Shown piece after piece: positions 39,871 to 54,239 of a stretch of DNA of 64,000 nt. This stretch comes from Antennarius striatus (Eukaryota; Chordata; Actinopteri; Lophiiformes; Antennariidae). The position numbers and the translations under genes are program-made. The stretch lies in assembly GCF_040054535.1 (NCBI RefSeq), contig NC_090781.1:4780501-4844500 (forward strand). The letters run 5' to 3'. Positions within the stretch are counted from its first letter, which is position 1, and the number at the start of each line of letters is the position of its first letter. Below the pieces are notes generated by a model, which did not search any database, was not told the origin of the DNA, and saw only the letters and a list, made by a program, of their open reading frames with translations.

Positions 39871-40164
39871 TCTGTGTGTCAAATTTTAAAGAGTGTGGCT
39901 CATTGGCATTAAAGAGCATTTTTGAGTTCAAAAGAACTTCCTGTTAGTAGATCTTCAGTTATTTCAGAGTCAAGCTTCAGGGACTCTCTGGGTCTTTGTC
40001 ATCACTGTCTGCCACTGCATTTATTAAGTCGGTCATGAGGAATGACATGCCGTGTTTTCATGAAATGGCATCGGTTTAACTTTACTGGATTCAGCTTTAA
40101 TACCAACTTTTGTAGAGTGATACTGCAAAAACTATATAGTAAATCATACTCTCATCAGCACAGC

Positions 40165-40275
40165 GTACTGGTGTTGTGCCCAGAGTGTACCCTGCGTCAT
40201 CCCCCCAAATCTGCTGGGATATGCTCCAGCAACCTGCGACCCATGTTAGCAAAAGAAGCAGGTATTGAAAATGAC
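40165..40275 (+). repeat. Family A tRNA-headed repeat, 3' portion
   Basis: gtgttgtgcccagagtgtaccctgcgtca..ctgggatatgctccagcaacctgcgacc matches the terminal third of the full copy at 47.8-48.1 kb. Confidence 0.65.
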
Positions 40276-40373
40276 TGAATAATGATTGATCACATCAGTT
40301 TGTTAACAATGGTATTATCTGTACTTTCTCTATATAGCTGCCGCAATTAAAACTAAAAACCAAAGCAGTCACA

Positions 40374-40770
40374 GACTGTAACATCCCTGAATTCAAAATT
40401 TTGATCTTTGACCTACTTGCACAGGTCAAAGATCAAAGCTAGTGCTCTGACTTACTGTCATTGATCAAAGCACTATCTTTGATCTATGGTCTTACACTGG
40501 CCTTCTCCCTCGTCTTTCTATCTTATCCGGTTCCTGAGTGTAAAAAAGTTTCAATTTGACCTGGACCTAGTTTTCTCCAGGTCAACGTCATCATCTCAGT
40601 TTCATCCCCTTTGCTGCTCGAGTAATGTGCTTTTTGTTTCATCTTTCTATCTGCAATGGTTGCGTAGATATTTGGTGGACATACTAACAGACGGATGAAT
40701 GAACGAACGAATGAATGAACGAATCACTATACATCACCGCTTTGAAGCAGGATGTAAAAACAAACATTGT
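40374..40770 (+). repeat. Dispersed repeat family X, copy 3
   Basis: Same-strand copy of the family at 17527. It contains AGGTCAAAGATCAAAGCTAGTGCT with an inverted partner, TATCTTATCCGGTTCCTGAGTGTA, ACCTGGACCTAGTTTTCTCCAGGTCA, and ends in GCTTTGAAGCAGGATGTAA. A GAATGAACGAAC expansion near 40697-40725 is private to this copy. Confidence 0.8.
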
Positions 40771-40779
40771 AGATGAGGT

Positions 40780-42340
40780 GTCTTGGTGGTTTACAAGTGG
40801 CAAGCTTGGGATTGTACCATACTGTGAATGCACTGATAACACAATGACAGTAACTATTCGCTCTGATCAATCAGTGTTGTGCAGTGTTTCTTGTGATCTT
40901 TTAATAGCTGTGAAAATTTTTGAAACCAAAATACATGTAATACAAAAAAGAAAGTACTAAATATTTCCAGTTTTATTGGAAATTTAACTTTTCAAGTAGA
41001 GCCTATGTCATGTTGTGGAAAAACAGCTTAGAAACTTTGTACAGTATACATTTAAAAGTATAACTTCCTTTTTTTTACCAGTTCCTCTAAAATAAGAAAC
41101 ACTTTCAATCTTGAAGCATCACCAAAAAATGCATCTTATTACAATGTTTCTGAACAAAAAGTCCTTGATGTGATGCAGACAAAGTCACTGAGAAGACTAT
41201 CAGACTAGCAGCAAATCATTTACATATGTTTCTGCGTACATCACTGGCCTCTCTCCTCTCCTCTCTACTTCCCCATTAAGTTGAGGCATAAATCAATGCA
41301 GTCCTCCATCCTCTGCTAAAGAAGAGGTTGACCTACAAGCATCATGACCTCCTGGGTTTACAGAACTTACTATGAATCACTGGATTACATTACTGCTCAG
41401 AGGGATACAAAGTGATATGACGCAACATTTCTTTTGGTCTTGTCTGGACAAGTGAAGGATTCAGTTGAATTTACAAGCTCATAAAAACACCTGTAGATTG
41501 ACACAATAAATAAATGTAAACATATTTTTCTTACTTTGTGTGCTCCAGGGAAAGAATGGCATGGTTATTTATGTAGTGTAATAACAGTGACTTACAGGTA
41601 TGTACCTCACATTTTCAGCCTCTGAAGACATTTATTCTGCATGAAGGGCATAAAGGTAATGAGCATATCAGCAGCTAAACACAAGACAGATATCACTTGA
41701 GGTGTAGGTCTGTGTTTCTGTGTAGTTTCATCACTGATTTTCATCTAGCTTTAATTAATACAAGTAATTTGACAAACTACAGTGCAATATACGTGTGAGT
41801 TGCTGTGCATTGGAGGTACGAAATGTTAAAATTTTTACTCCCTGTCTTCGTCCAGCATCTGAAAAAAATAGCAAGGACTATTCAGAAATCAGGCACAAAA
41901 ATAATCGACATAATTTGTTCTTTGTGAATACTTTATGTTTAAAACATTTGCAAGGGGATTTGAGCATCTGCTCATGAATGAGAGGCTAGCTAAGCTCACT
42001 AAACTTGCAATTTGGCTTTTAGGTCATTTTGCATTTGTTGTCTACTTATGTTAACAGTTGGTAGGTGCTGTCTTCTAGTCGATTGTTACCTCTGATAATG
42101 AGGATATGCTCTTATTTGTATTACCCAAACCGTTTACATGCCCTTTTTTGGAGGCTTGTGGCCATTAAAATCCTTTACTGAACTTAATCTTACAAGATTA
42201 AGATAAATAGAGATGACTATGAATGTGTTAATTTATCCTTTCAGATGTTTCAAAGAGAAATTGCCTTTTTGTGGTGATAACACACAGTACTATGTCCATC
42301 AGGAGACACACTGTTAACATAATATATTAAAGCAAAAGCG
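40780..42340. other. Intergenic, no feature recognised
   Basis: AT-rich, no supported exon or repeat. Confidence 0.3.
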
Positions 42341-42344
42341 CAAC

Positions 42345-42582
<238 letters not shown>

Positions 42583-42632
42583 GGGCCGATACCCACTATA
42601 TATATATACATATATACTGTATATGTATACAT

Positions 42633-45600
42633 AATGTAGCCGCAAGAGGACACAAGCCAGTGTCTTATTGTGCCGGTCCCAAGCCCGGATAAGTACAGAG
42701 GGTTGCGTCAGGAAGGGCATCCGGCGTAAAACTTTTGCCAAATCAAAGATGCGAATCAAACCTATGACTTCCATACCGGATCAGTCGAGGCCCAGGTTAA
42801 CAACGACCGCCATCGGTGCTGTTGACCTACAGGGCACCGGTGGAAATTGGATTACTGTTGGTCGAAGAAGGAGAGGAGGAAATTGCGTTCGCTCGAAGCA
42901 AGAGAAGAGGAACACCGAGAGTATAGGACTAAGAGTAGGGACGTTGAATTTTGGAACTATGACAGGAAAAGATAGAGAGTTGGTTGACATGATGCAGAGG
43001 AGGAAGGTAGACATACTGTGTGTACAGGACACCAGGTGGAAAGGTAGCAAGGCTAGAAGTTTAGGAGCAGGGTTCAAGTTGTTCTATCATGGTATAGATG
43101 GGAAGAGAAATGGAGTAGGAGTTATCTTGAAGGAGGAGTTTGTTAGGAATGTCCTGGAGGTAAAAAGAGTGTCGGATACAGTGATGAGTCTGAAGCTAGA
43201 AATAGGTGTGATGTTCAATGTTGTTAGCGGGTATGCTCCACAGGTAGGATGTGAGCTGGAGGAGGAGAAATTCTGGTCGGACTTCAATGAAGTGATGCAG
43301 AGCATGCCTAGAAGTGAGTGAGTTGTCATTGGAGCAGACTTCAACGGACATGTTGGTGCAGGAAACAGAGGTGATGAGGAGGTGATGGGCAGGTTTGGTA
43401 TCCAGGAGAGGAATGCAGAAGGACAGATGGTAGTTGACTTTGCAAAAAGGATGGAAATGGCTGTAGTGAATACTTTCTTCCAGAAGAGGCAGGAACATAG
43501 AGTGACCTATAAGAGTGGCGGTATGAGCACACAGGTATACTACATCTTGTGTAGATGGTATAACCTGAAAGAGATCAGTGACTGCAAAGTAGTGGTAGGC
43601 AAGGGTGCAGCCAAACAGCATAGGATGGTGGTGTGCATGATGACTCTGGTGGTGAGGAAGATCAAGAGGGCAAAGGCAGAGCAGAAGACAAAATGGTGGA
43701 AGCTGAAAAAGGAAGAGTGTTGCAGGACTTTTAGGAAGGAGTTAAGATAGGCTCTGGGTGGCAAGGAGGTGCTTCCAGATGACTGGACAACTACAGCTAA
43801 TGTGATCAGGGAGACAGGTAAGAGAGTACTTGGTGTGTCATCTGGAAGGAAAGTAGATAAGGAGACTTGGTGGTGGAATGAGGAGGTACAGGAGTGTATA
43901 CAGAGAAAGAGGTTAGCTAAAAGGAAGTGGGACACTAAGAGGACTGAGGACAGTAGACAGGAGTACAGGGAGATGCAGCGTAAGGTGAAGGTAGAGGTAG
44001 CAAAGGCCAAACAAGAAGCTTATGATGACTTGTATGCTAGGTTGGACAGTAAGGAGGGAGAGACTGATCTATACCGGTTGGCAAGACAGAGATAGAGATG
44101 GGAAGGACGTGCAGCAGGTTAGGGTGATTAAGGATAGGGATGGATGTCTATTGACAGGTGCCACTAGTGTGATGGGAAGATGGAAAGAGTACTTTGAAGA
44201 GTTGATGAACGTGGAAAATGAGAGAGAACAAAGATTAGAAGAGGTGACTGTTGTGGACCAGGATGTAGCAAAGGGCATTGAAGAGGATGAAGAGTGGAAA
44301 GGCAGTCGGTCCTGATGATATACCTGTAGAGGTATGGAAGTGTCTAGGAGAGGTGGCAGTAGAGTTTCTGACTGGGTTGTTCAACAGGATCTTAGATAGT
44401 GAGAAGATGCCTGAGGAATGGAGGAGAAGTGTGCTGGTGCCCATTTTTAAGAACAAGGGAGATGTGCAGAGTTGTGGCAACTACAGAGGAATAAAGCTGA
44501 TGAGCCATACAATGAAGTTATGGGAGAGAGTAGTGGAAGCTAGACTAAGGGCAGAAGTGAACATTTGTGAGCAGCAGTATGGTTTCATGCCAAAAAAGAG
44601 TACTACAGATGCAGTATTTGCTTTGAGGATGTTGATAGAGAAGTATAGAGAAGGCCAGAGGGAGCTGCATTGTGTTTTTGTAGATCTGGAGAAAGCTTAT
44701 GACAGGGTGCCCAGAGAGGAACTGTGGTATTGTATGAGGAAGTCTGAAGTGGCAGAGAAGTATGTTAGAGCAGTGCAGGATATGTATCAGGACTGTAAGA
44801 CAGTGGTGAGGTGTGCTGTAGGTGTGACAGAGGAGTTCAAGGTGGAGGTGGGACTGCATCAGGGATCAGCTCTGAGCCCCTTCTTGTTCGCTATGGTAAT
44901 GGACAGGCTGACAGACGAGATTAGACAGGAATCTCCATGGACTATGATGTTTGCAGACGATATTGTGATCTGTAGTGAGAGCAGGGAACAGGTGGAGGAG
45001 AAGCTACAGAGGTGGAGGTTTGTCCTGGAAGGAGAGGAATGAAGGTTAGCCGCAGCAAGACAGAGTACATGTGTGTGAATGAGAGGGACCCAAGTGGAAG
45101 AGTGAGGTTACAGGGAGAAGAGATCAAGAAGGTGGAGGATTTTAAGTACTTAGGCTCAACAGTCCAGAGCAATGGAGAGTGTGGAAAAGAGGTGAAGAAG
45201 TGTGTACAGGCAGGATGGAACGGTTGGAGGAAAGTGTCAGGTGTGATGTGTGATAGAAGAGTTTCAGCTAAAATGAAAGGAAAGGTGTACAAAACTGTGG
45301 TGAGACCAGCGATGTTGTTTGGTCTAGAAACAGTGTCACTGAAGAAAAGACAGGAGACAGAGCTAGAGGTAGCAGAGATGAAGATGCTGAGGTTCTCTCT
45401 GGGAGTGACCAGGAAGGATAGGATCAGGAATGAGTACATCAGAGGGACAGCACATGTTAGAGGTTTTGGAGATAAAGTCAGAGAGGCCTGACTGAGATGG
45501 TTTGGACATGTCCAGAGGAGAGATAGTGAATATATTGGTAGAAGGATGCTGAGTTTTGAACTGCCAGGCAGGAGGCCTAGAGGAAGACCAAAGAGGAGGT

Positions 45601-45735
45601 TTATGGATGGAATGAGGGAAGACATGAAGGTAGTTGGTGTGAGAGAAGAGGATTCAAAGGACAGGGCTAGATGGAGGAAATTGATTCGCTGTGGCGACCC
45701 CTGAAGGGAAAAGCCGAAAGGAAAAGAAGAAGACT
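42633..45735 (+). pseudogene. RTE-clade LINE, nearly full length but broken
   Basis: Starts with the fish RTE leader (GTCAGGAAGGGCATCCGGCG, about 42709), then an endonuclease (GTLNFGTMTGKDRELVDMM, CVQDTRWKG, GADFNGHVG) and reverse transcriptase ([73 protein letters not shown]), ending with RWFGHVQRRDSEYIGRRML and LPGRRPRGRPKRRFMD. The 3' end is GGCGACCCCTGAAGGGAAAAGCCGAAAGG. Stops or frameshifts occur near 43320, 43748, 44093, 44290 and 45035, so it makes no working protein. EN plus RT without RNase H, and the short GA-rich tail, place it in the RTE clade. Opposite-strand frames across it are shadows. Confidence 0.9.
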
Positions 45736-45755
45736 CTATATGTATACATATACAG

Positions 45756-45756
<1 letters not shown>

Positions 45757-45838
<82 letters not shown>

Positions 45839-45850
45839 GTGTGTATACAA
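45757..45850. repeat. (AT)n(GT)n microsatellite at the RTE / R4-type LINE junction
   Basis: About 20 AT units (45757-45794) then GTGT and GTAT units (45800-45848). It separates the end of the RTE from the truncated start of the next LINE. Confidence 0.9.
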
Positions 45851-45864
45851 CTTGTGCACCGCCT

Positions 45865-47776
<1,912 letters not shown>

Positions 47777-48135
47777 GGCGGCACGGTGGCGCAGTGGTTA
47801 GTGCTGTCGCCTCACAACACGGAGAACCCGGGTTCCAGTCCCGCTCTGTGTGGAGTTCGCATGCTCTCCCCGTATCTGCGTGGGTTCTCTCCGGGTTCTC
47901 CGGCTTCCTCCCACCTCCAAAAGCATGCACTTCAGGTTGATTGACCGGTCCCAAATTGGCCGTAGGAGTGAGTGTGTGTGTGAGTGTTTGTACGTCTTTG
48001 TGTGTGGCTCCGCGGTGCACTGGCGTCGTGCCCGGAGTGTCCCCCGCCTCACGCCCTATGCCACTGGGATAGGCTCCAGCTCCCCGTGACCCGCTGCGGC
48101 GGATGTAGTGGTGGTAATATGAAAATGAAATAAAA
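47777..48135 (+). repeat. Family A tRNA-headed repeat (candidate SINE), fullest copy
   Basis: Starts GGCGGCACGGTGGCGCAGTGG and contains Pol III-like boxes: A-box TGGCGCAGTGG (47787-47797) and B-box-like GGGTTCCAGTCCC (47830-47842). Then come the CATGCTCTCCCCGT, CTCCGGGTTCTCCGGC, GTGTGTGTGAGTG and GCGGTGCACTGGCGTCGTGCCCGGAGTGTCCCCCGC blocks and a tail of gaaaatgaaataaa before (AT)n. At least seven more copies or fragments lie in this window. Confidence 0.8.
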
Positions 48136-48389
48136 TATATATATATATATATATACAGCATACTGTATATACGCATGTGGCTAACCAACAGTGGGTGGAA
48201 AAACGGACTGATAATTCCCTATGGGATTAATAAACTTCAATACATTACACTGCATTACACATAGCAGCAATTTACAGCAACAAGATGATTGGTTAAGAAC
48301 AGTTAGTGTTGAATTGATTTAAGTGACCATTACTTTATATGAGAGCAACTTTTCCACTGTTATATCCCCTGCGTGTTGGTTTCACCTGC

Positions 48390-48760
48390 TTTCATTCAAC
48401 ACTATTCATGTCAAATTTGAAAACCAACATGTGTTCTAAGAACTTGAGTACGACGTCAGTGGCACTGAGTCTTTTCAAGTCTGAAATCAGCACCTTATGT
48501 TTTCTGAAGTTCTTGTAGATTATACGTCCCTCTGCTGCTAATGATGTTGTTTCAGACTTCAGGTCTGAGAAATATGTCTCGCCATGATGGATGTCCTCTA
48601 ACAACTCCAATAATTTGCTCTGCTGGTGAATGCACAAGCATGTGTGGTTGTGTGTGTTCAGCTCCAGGGCCTGAACAAGGAAAGGATGATGTAATGCTGA
48701 ATCAGGATCACGCTGCCAACAGAAGGCCCACTTGGTAACGCTGTGATCTTTTCACATGAT
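48390..48760 (-). other. Unidentified coding-like frame
   Basis: The reverse strand is open from about 48757 to a TGA at 48389-48391, with a helical, charged translation such as LLELLEDIHHGETYFSDLK, TSLAAEGRIIYKNFRKHK and RLSATDVVLKFLEHMLVF. This reads like protein rather than noise, but I do not recognise a family. It could be a terminal exon, a decayed gene or part of an unknown element. A possible acceptor (gtgcattcaccag) lies near 48625. Confidence 0.35.
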
Positions 48761-49397
48761 ACAGCAGTGTTTGTCTGCAGATTGTAAAGAAAGAACAATG
48801 GATAGATATGACTGAGAAGTTTTTTGGCTCCATGTGTATGATGACATCATATTACACACATTCCTAATACACTTTTTCAAAGACGCATAGAACTCTCTGA
48901 ACATTTGAGTGTGACTTTATTATTACTATTCTGACATTTATCTATAACCATGTAGCAAGCAGGTGAAGGACACACAATAATTGTTGATGTTGATATTTCA
49001 GTGTCTCAACTTATTTAACTTATTGTCTTTACTTCCCAGAGTTCACAACGTTCCTGAGGTCACATTCTCACGGTGGTCTGCGGTTTCCTCTGTACTGTTG
49101 ACATTAAGGGCCTGTCCACTTCCACACATATCTAATCCTAATGCCGTTCCTCTGTCCCGACTCATTCACTGCCTTTCTCCTTCAGTCCACTCACTGTCTG
49201 TCTCATATCAACTCCTCTCTTTGGAGCATTCTGTGCATCAACTGGCCAGTGGAACATCGCAGTTATCTTCCAGGTGTTACTGTCTGATATAAAGATTGGT
49301 TTTGCTATCTTTGCAAAAATGATCATGCTTTTAACCATGCCAGTCAATCTAAGGCAATGACATTTGACCCGGAATTGCTTGGTCTGACACTTGTTTG

Positions 49398-49790
49398 GGA
49401 CAGCAGTGGCTCAGTGGCAGAGCAGACGTCCTATGTTCAGAGATCGGCAGTTCAATTCCCGCCCAGCCGTCTTCGGAGTGTGAGCTGACAGTGAGAGGTG
49501 TCAGCTCACCTCCCAGTCACTGCCAAGGCGCCCTTGAGAAAGGCGTCACCCCCCCCCCCCCTACAAGCTGCATATTTGGGGCGCACCCTGAAGTTGCTGC
49601 CCATCACTCTGCCTCCCCCTATACTCATTTGCATGCCTACCAGCCCCTAGTGTTTTGTGTGTCTGTTTCAGGGGTCTGTACACAATATATGTCCATGTTT
49701 AACATCTCTCTGTGTGGTGTGAGTTTAAAAATAATTTCCCGTTGCAGGATTAATAAAGTAAGTTTAAGTTTCTCTGTTTGTTTGAGTCTC
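49398..49790 (+). mobile_element. tRNA-derived SINE (family B), full copy
   Basis: A-box TGGCTCAGTGG (49407-49417) and B-box GTTCAATTCC (49450-49459) at tRNA spacing, a body with GCGCCCTTGAGAAAGGCGTCACCC (C13 run) and GGGGCGC..CTGCCCATCACTCTGCC, and a tail TTTCCCGTTGCAGGATTAATAAAGTAAG. The AATAAAG tail is LINE-like. It is not a tRNA gene: the cloverleaf does not close. Confidence 0.75.
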
Positions 49791-49799
49791 CATGTTTAC

Positions 49800-52600
49800 A
49801 TAGCAAAAACATGATGACAACCCCAGGATGAAACTTTGAAATATCAGATGATGAAACAATGGATGGATGAAAAATGGAGATGCATTTTGTTTCTAGTTAA
49901 ATAGAAAAATTTAAAATTAGGCTCTTAAGGAGTGCAAGAACATCTACAGTATATTTTTGTGTGATATTTGGAGGGCATGAGATAATGCTGTGTTGTAAGT
50001 AAGATGTGTTGTAAGATTGCAAGCAATCATCTGCAAAAATCGATCTGCAGCAATCTTTGTAGAGTAGTAGGTCCAGAGAGGGGTGGAGGTCACACTTGCA
50101 CTTTTCATCTAGTGAGAAAAGCAGGTCAGAAAGGTTTTTCCAAAACCTAACAACACACTTTCCGTGCCAAAACTTAACATAAGTGCCATTTCCTATTACA
50201 TATGTGTTAGAAATACTTTGTGCATCAGTAACCTTACCTTATACATGGGTATAAGTGTGAGGGGGCAGCAGGGTGCAACAAAATGTGACGTGTTTCTCCT
50301 TGAGATCATTTATAACAAAACGCCTTTTTATTGTGGACTTCTTTTTCAGATGATCTATACACATGTGATGGAAAGTTTTAATAGCTCAAGTTCTCTAATA
50401 TCATCTATTTCTTGTGAAATCAACACAAAAAGCCTCTTAAGAAGTAGGGTGGTTCGATGAAAAGTAAACCATACTCTGATACTGTAGGTGACCCTTCATG
50501 GTTTTTGATAGTCCTGATATACAAAAAAACTCTCTAGTTTCTCTTTTTAACTCCCAAATATGTGTATCAAACTCATCTCTTTACAACTTCTCAGAGACTT
50601 CAACAGCATATAAGTCACCTTTATTCAACTACTCTTCCTACATGTATGTATTACCCTGTTAATCATCCAAGGGGATCAGCATCCTGTCAACAAGCCTGTT
50701 AAAGTATTTCATTATCTCAAGTAGATGCATCGTTTTCTTTCATCACACCTCCATCTTTTTTAACTGGAAACATGGGTCAGGTTTGTATCACATCCACTTC
50801 CAGTGAATTAAATTTTAAAGGAACCATATCACTCCATTTTGTTATTTAGAGTCAATAACTAAAAGCATGACCTGTATCATAGCAGCATTAGGGTATTAGT
50901 GTGATGTCAAGCATAACCTGTGTGCTTTTTTGTTGAAAATGGACTAATGTGACAAAAAATAAAAAAAATACCTTCCCTGTTACATGACAGTTGACATCAT
51001 TGAATGATAAGTAGCTCCAAAATAATGTTAATACTTCTTTGAGCTAGCTGCCAACTAATATTTGCTGCTTTGAATGTCTTTTAGTTCGAGTGTCTCCCAC
51101 CCATATATTTGAATAAGCTCACTTGAAAACCTTGCAGTGTCACGTTTTAACTCCACCCACTACCGCCCAACTAATCACGGCGCATCTGCCAGAAGGAATC
51201 ACATGAACAATATGGAGTAAGGCATCGGCCATCGGTTGACTTTTTGTTGCAGTTATGCCTTTCGTCCACACAACAACGCAGATATCCGGGACAAAAATAC
51301 TGGCCAAATATACGTTGTCATGTGGATGCTGTTACCGAAACTTTTTGCTGTGACGGTGTGTGTGACCCATGTTTACATGTACACACAGAATGGACAGAAT
51401 TAAAACCGGCTGTTTTCTGAAGTATAACAGCTCCACGTCAAAGAAGCGTTGATAAGCATGCTTGACAGTTGGATGTTTGTTCTTCTATTTCTTTGTTTAT
51501 GAGTCATAAAGTTTATATATTTATTTATTTATTCATTCATTCACATTCCTCGCCAAAGACGCCGATGCCAGTTCTGGGCCAGACAGGGATGCGCTGCCTG
51601 CTGGTGGGAGAACTCTGTGATTGGTGCACTTGGTTTATAATACCAATACATTTGCATTTGTTTTCATGTGACTGGTATGAAGTCTGATATTATTGTTTTA
51701 TTGTGGAATTTCCACGGGTTCCAGCTAGTAATTTATAATACTTGATTAAAAAAATCCCTGCCTATCCTGCCTGACCACCTCACATTTACACAGGTGTGAA
51801 ATTCAGTGACATCGCAACCTTCACTGCTTCATAGAGGTGGAACAAAACTGACCTTCGTCATCCCTTCATTGTGTTTGCACAGAATGTTGGGATGAAATAA
51901 AGACACACCAGTCCCCAATCACCAGGATTTATGAATAGGTCCATTGGGTGTTAGTGTTTTTCTCTGAAAGTTCCCAAGAGGTATATCTTCAATGATGTGA
52001 CAGTTTGTGGTATGAAAGAAGTTTACTGAGGAAGTTCAGCAGTTTACAAATTAGTGAGGATACAGCACTGGACTGTTCAATAGACGCAGCATGACAGGTT
52101 CCCATGGAAACGCCAATGTCACATAAGGGTCAAAGCAAGTTGGAGTAGATGTTTTTACTTCTGTGTTTGGGTAAAATCTGTTAACACTTACAGGAACAAT
52201 GCTATGTGTCAGTCAACAAGTAGCCTGCTAACTTGGAGACCTGTACATTGTACCTGCAGTTTGTCTCATTGTTGTTTTCCAGACAGAAATATAAGAGTCA
52301 GGGTGTGCTGAATTTATACAGTATAAATTAAAAACTCATGTAAGAGAACCAGGCTGGATTTCTTTAGAAAGTACTTAAAGCCAAAAATCGATCACATTTT
52401 TACCCTTTCACAGCATGCAAGTACACAAATCTGCTCACAAGAATTGTTTTTAAAAATTTGTTATGTGCTTTCTTTTAAACCTGGAATTTAAAAAAAAAAA
52501 TACAGTTCTGCTCTGTTTATGCTTTGAAGCGATTGGGGTGTCATAGCCAACATTAACACTGAAACAAGAGGAAGCTACCCTGGTTCACATGAAGCTTACA
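49800..52600. other. Intergenic, no gene recognised
   Basis: No domain-bearing frame. 51515-51545 holds TTTATTTATTCATTCATTCA, a short AT-rich tract. Nothing else could be classified. Confidence 0.3.
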
Positions 52601-52639
52601 TAAGTATGAAAACAACAAGGCGTGATTTTATGAATTCTT

Positions 52640-54230
52640 ATTTTTTCACACATAAATATTACAGATTCATCAGAGTTGTCCTCTTCAGGCGACTCATCAG
52701 GGTCGTCTGAAGAGGACGGTCCGGCACAACGTGGATGTTGTGCCGGACTGAAGGAGCCACAAGGGCTCATACTAGGCAGAGTTACCCCCCAGACAGGCTG
52801 CAACACCGAGTTACAGTTTTCAATGTATTCAGCCAGGATCTGTACCTGGGTTTAGGACTGTCTCCCCAATAGATGCATGGAAGGATCTGATGATATAATA
52901 AAGGAGGTGCTGACATGCACAAACAAGTAAGGAGAAAGGGTAGCCTCAGACATTGGGAAAAAATGGAGAAATGTATCCAAAGATGAGCTTGTGGCCTTTA
53001 TTATATTGACCATTCTTGCAGGAAGTGAAAATTGGGATCTACCATTCCCTAGGCTTTTTGGGAGTCCTCTGAATAAACCCGTTGCACAAGGCCACTATGT
53101 CAGTTAAAAGATTAGAAGACATTCGCTGGTTCTTACTCTCTAATGACAAATTGACCAGTGCCGACCGACTGAAAACAGATCGCCTGGCACCCTTTCGCCA
53201 CATAATGGACCTGTTCCTGATCAACTGCCGATACAAATTCATCCCTGGTGATTCTGTGACATTGGATGAACAACTCGTGCCTTTCAGAGGGAGGACCCAG
53301 CTTCTGCAGTATATGCTAAGCTGGGTCCTCCTCTGAAAGGCCCATCTATGTACCTAGGTTATCTCCCTAGGTACATAGATGGGATCATGTACCTAGGGAG
53401 ATAACCAGGGGAAAATGTCCAGAAGAATCCGGGGGAAAACATTGTCCATCAGTTGTGCGGTGGATTCAGACACATAGGTCGCAACATCACCACTGACAAC
53501 TTCTTCACCAGCGTGCCTCTTGCAGAACATCTCCTGGAGGAGGGTCTGACTATCGTGGGAACTTTGTAACAGAAAAAGCCAGACATTCCTCCAGTCATGA
53601 AGGCTTCCAGGTTCAGAGAGGTCCACAGCACCAAAATTGGGTTAAATGGCAATTTGATCATGATCAGCTATGTAAGAAAGAAGGGAAAGGCTGTTCTGCT
53701 GCTTGGCGCAATGCACCACAGTAGGATGGTGGAAGGAAGCAGCCCAAAGAAAAAACCAGAAGCGATCTTCTTCTACAAAAGAGTAATGGATATAATGGAC
53801 CAAACAGTTGGTAACTACACTTGCAAATGCCAGACAAGTATCATAGCCCATGATGATCACTGACAACTCTTCCTCGCAGCGCTCTCAATAGAGCTTGTGA
53901 CACTTCCCATGAAAAGTCGACTGGAAGATATCCCAAACCTACTAGCCTACATCACAGCAGCATAGGAAAGGGTTGGAGTGACAAAGACTGCTGCAACCCG
54001 TCCACAGGGAACAGACATGCATCGCCAGCAGAAGAGGAAGAGGTGCAGGTTGTGTTCACAAAACTGCTGATTGCTGTGTCAAGTGCAGTACCACTGTGTG
54101 CAACGGTCACAGCCAGAAGCAAGTAGTTTGTGATAGATGCACACAGTGAGAGTAGATCTGTTTTTTTTTTTGGTTGCATGCACAAATACTGCAAATTCTT
54201 CCAGTAAATTTAAAAAATTGAAATGATTTT
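52640..54230 (+). pseudogene. piggyBac-type transposase pseudogene, with multiple foldbacks
   Basis: In order on +: acidic N-terminal segment DSSELSSSGDSSGSSEEDG (about 52664), LSNDKLTSADRLKTDRLAPF and SVTLDEQLVPFRGRT with the first catalytic Asp (53255-53300), then ITTDNFFTSVPLAEHLLEEG with the second Asp (53485-53560), MISYVRKKGKAVLLL, KPEAIFFYKRVMDIMDQTVG with the last Asp region (53752-53815), and a C-terminal Cys cluster (KRKRCRLC). Stops and frameshifts occur at several points. About 100 residues expected after FRGR..QYM are replaced by nested inverted repeats (see findings). No flanking TTAA ends were identified. Confidence 0.85.
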
Positions 54231-54239
54231 GTGTCACAA

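Noticed and set aside
39644-39947. Cys/Val and His/Thr repeat proteins over GT/CA tracts (also at 14169, 42421, 42432, 56005)
   Set aside because: Artefacts of microsatellites translated in open frames.
44942-45859. 305-codon reverse-strand frame over the RTE element
   Set aside because: Shadow of the RTE reverse transcriptase on the other strand; the real domain motifs (FADD, PGRRPRGRPKRR) are on +. The same applies to 43196-44010 and 44235-44859.
47777-47850. tRNA gene
   Set aside because: Box A and B sequences are present, but no acceptor stem or anticodon arm closes; it is the head of a dispersed repeat. The same holds for 49398-49470.
52585-52806. Acidic protein on the reverse strand (DDPDESPEEDNSDES)
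   Set aside because: It lies in a foldback where both strands look acidic; the + strand reading is in order with the rest of the piggyBac transposase.
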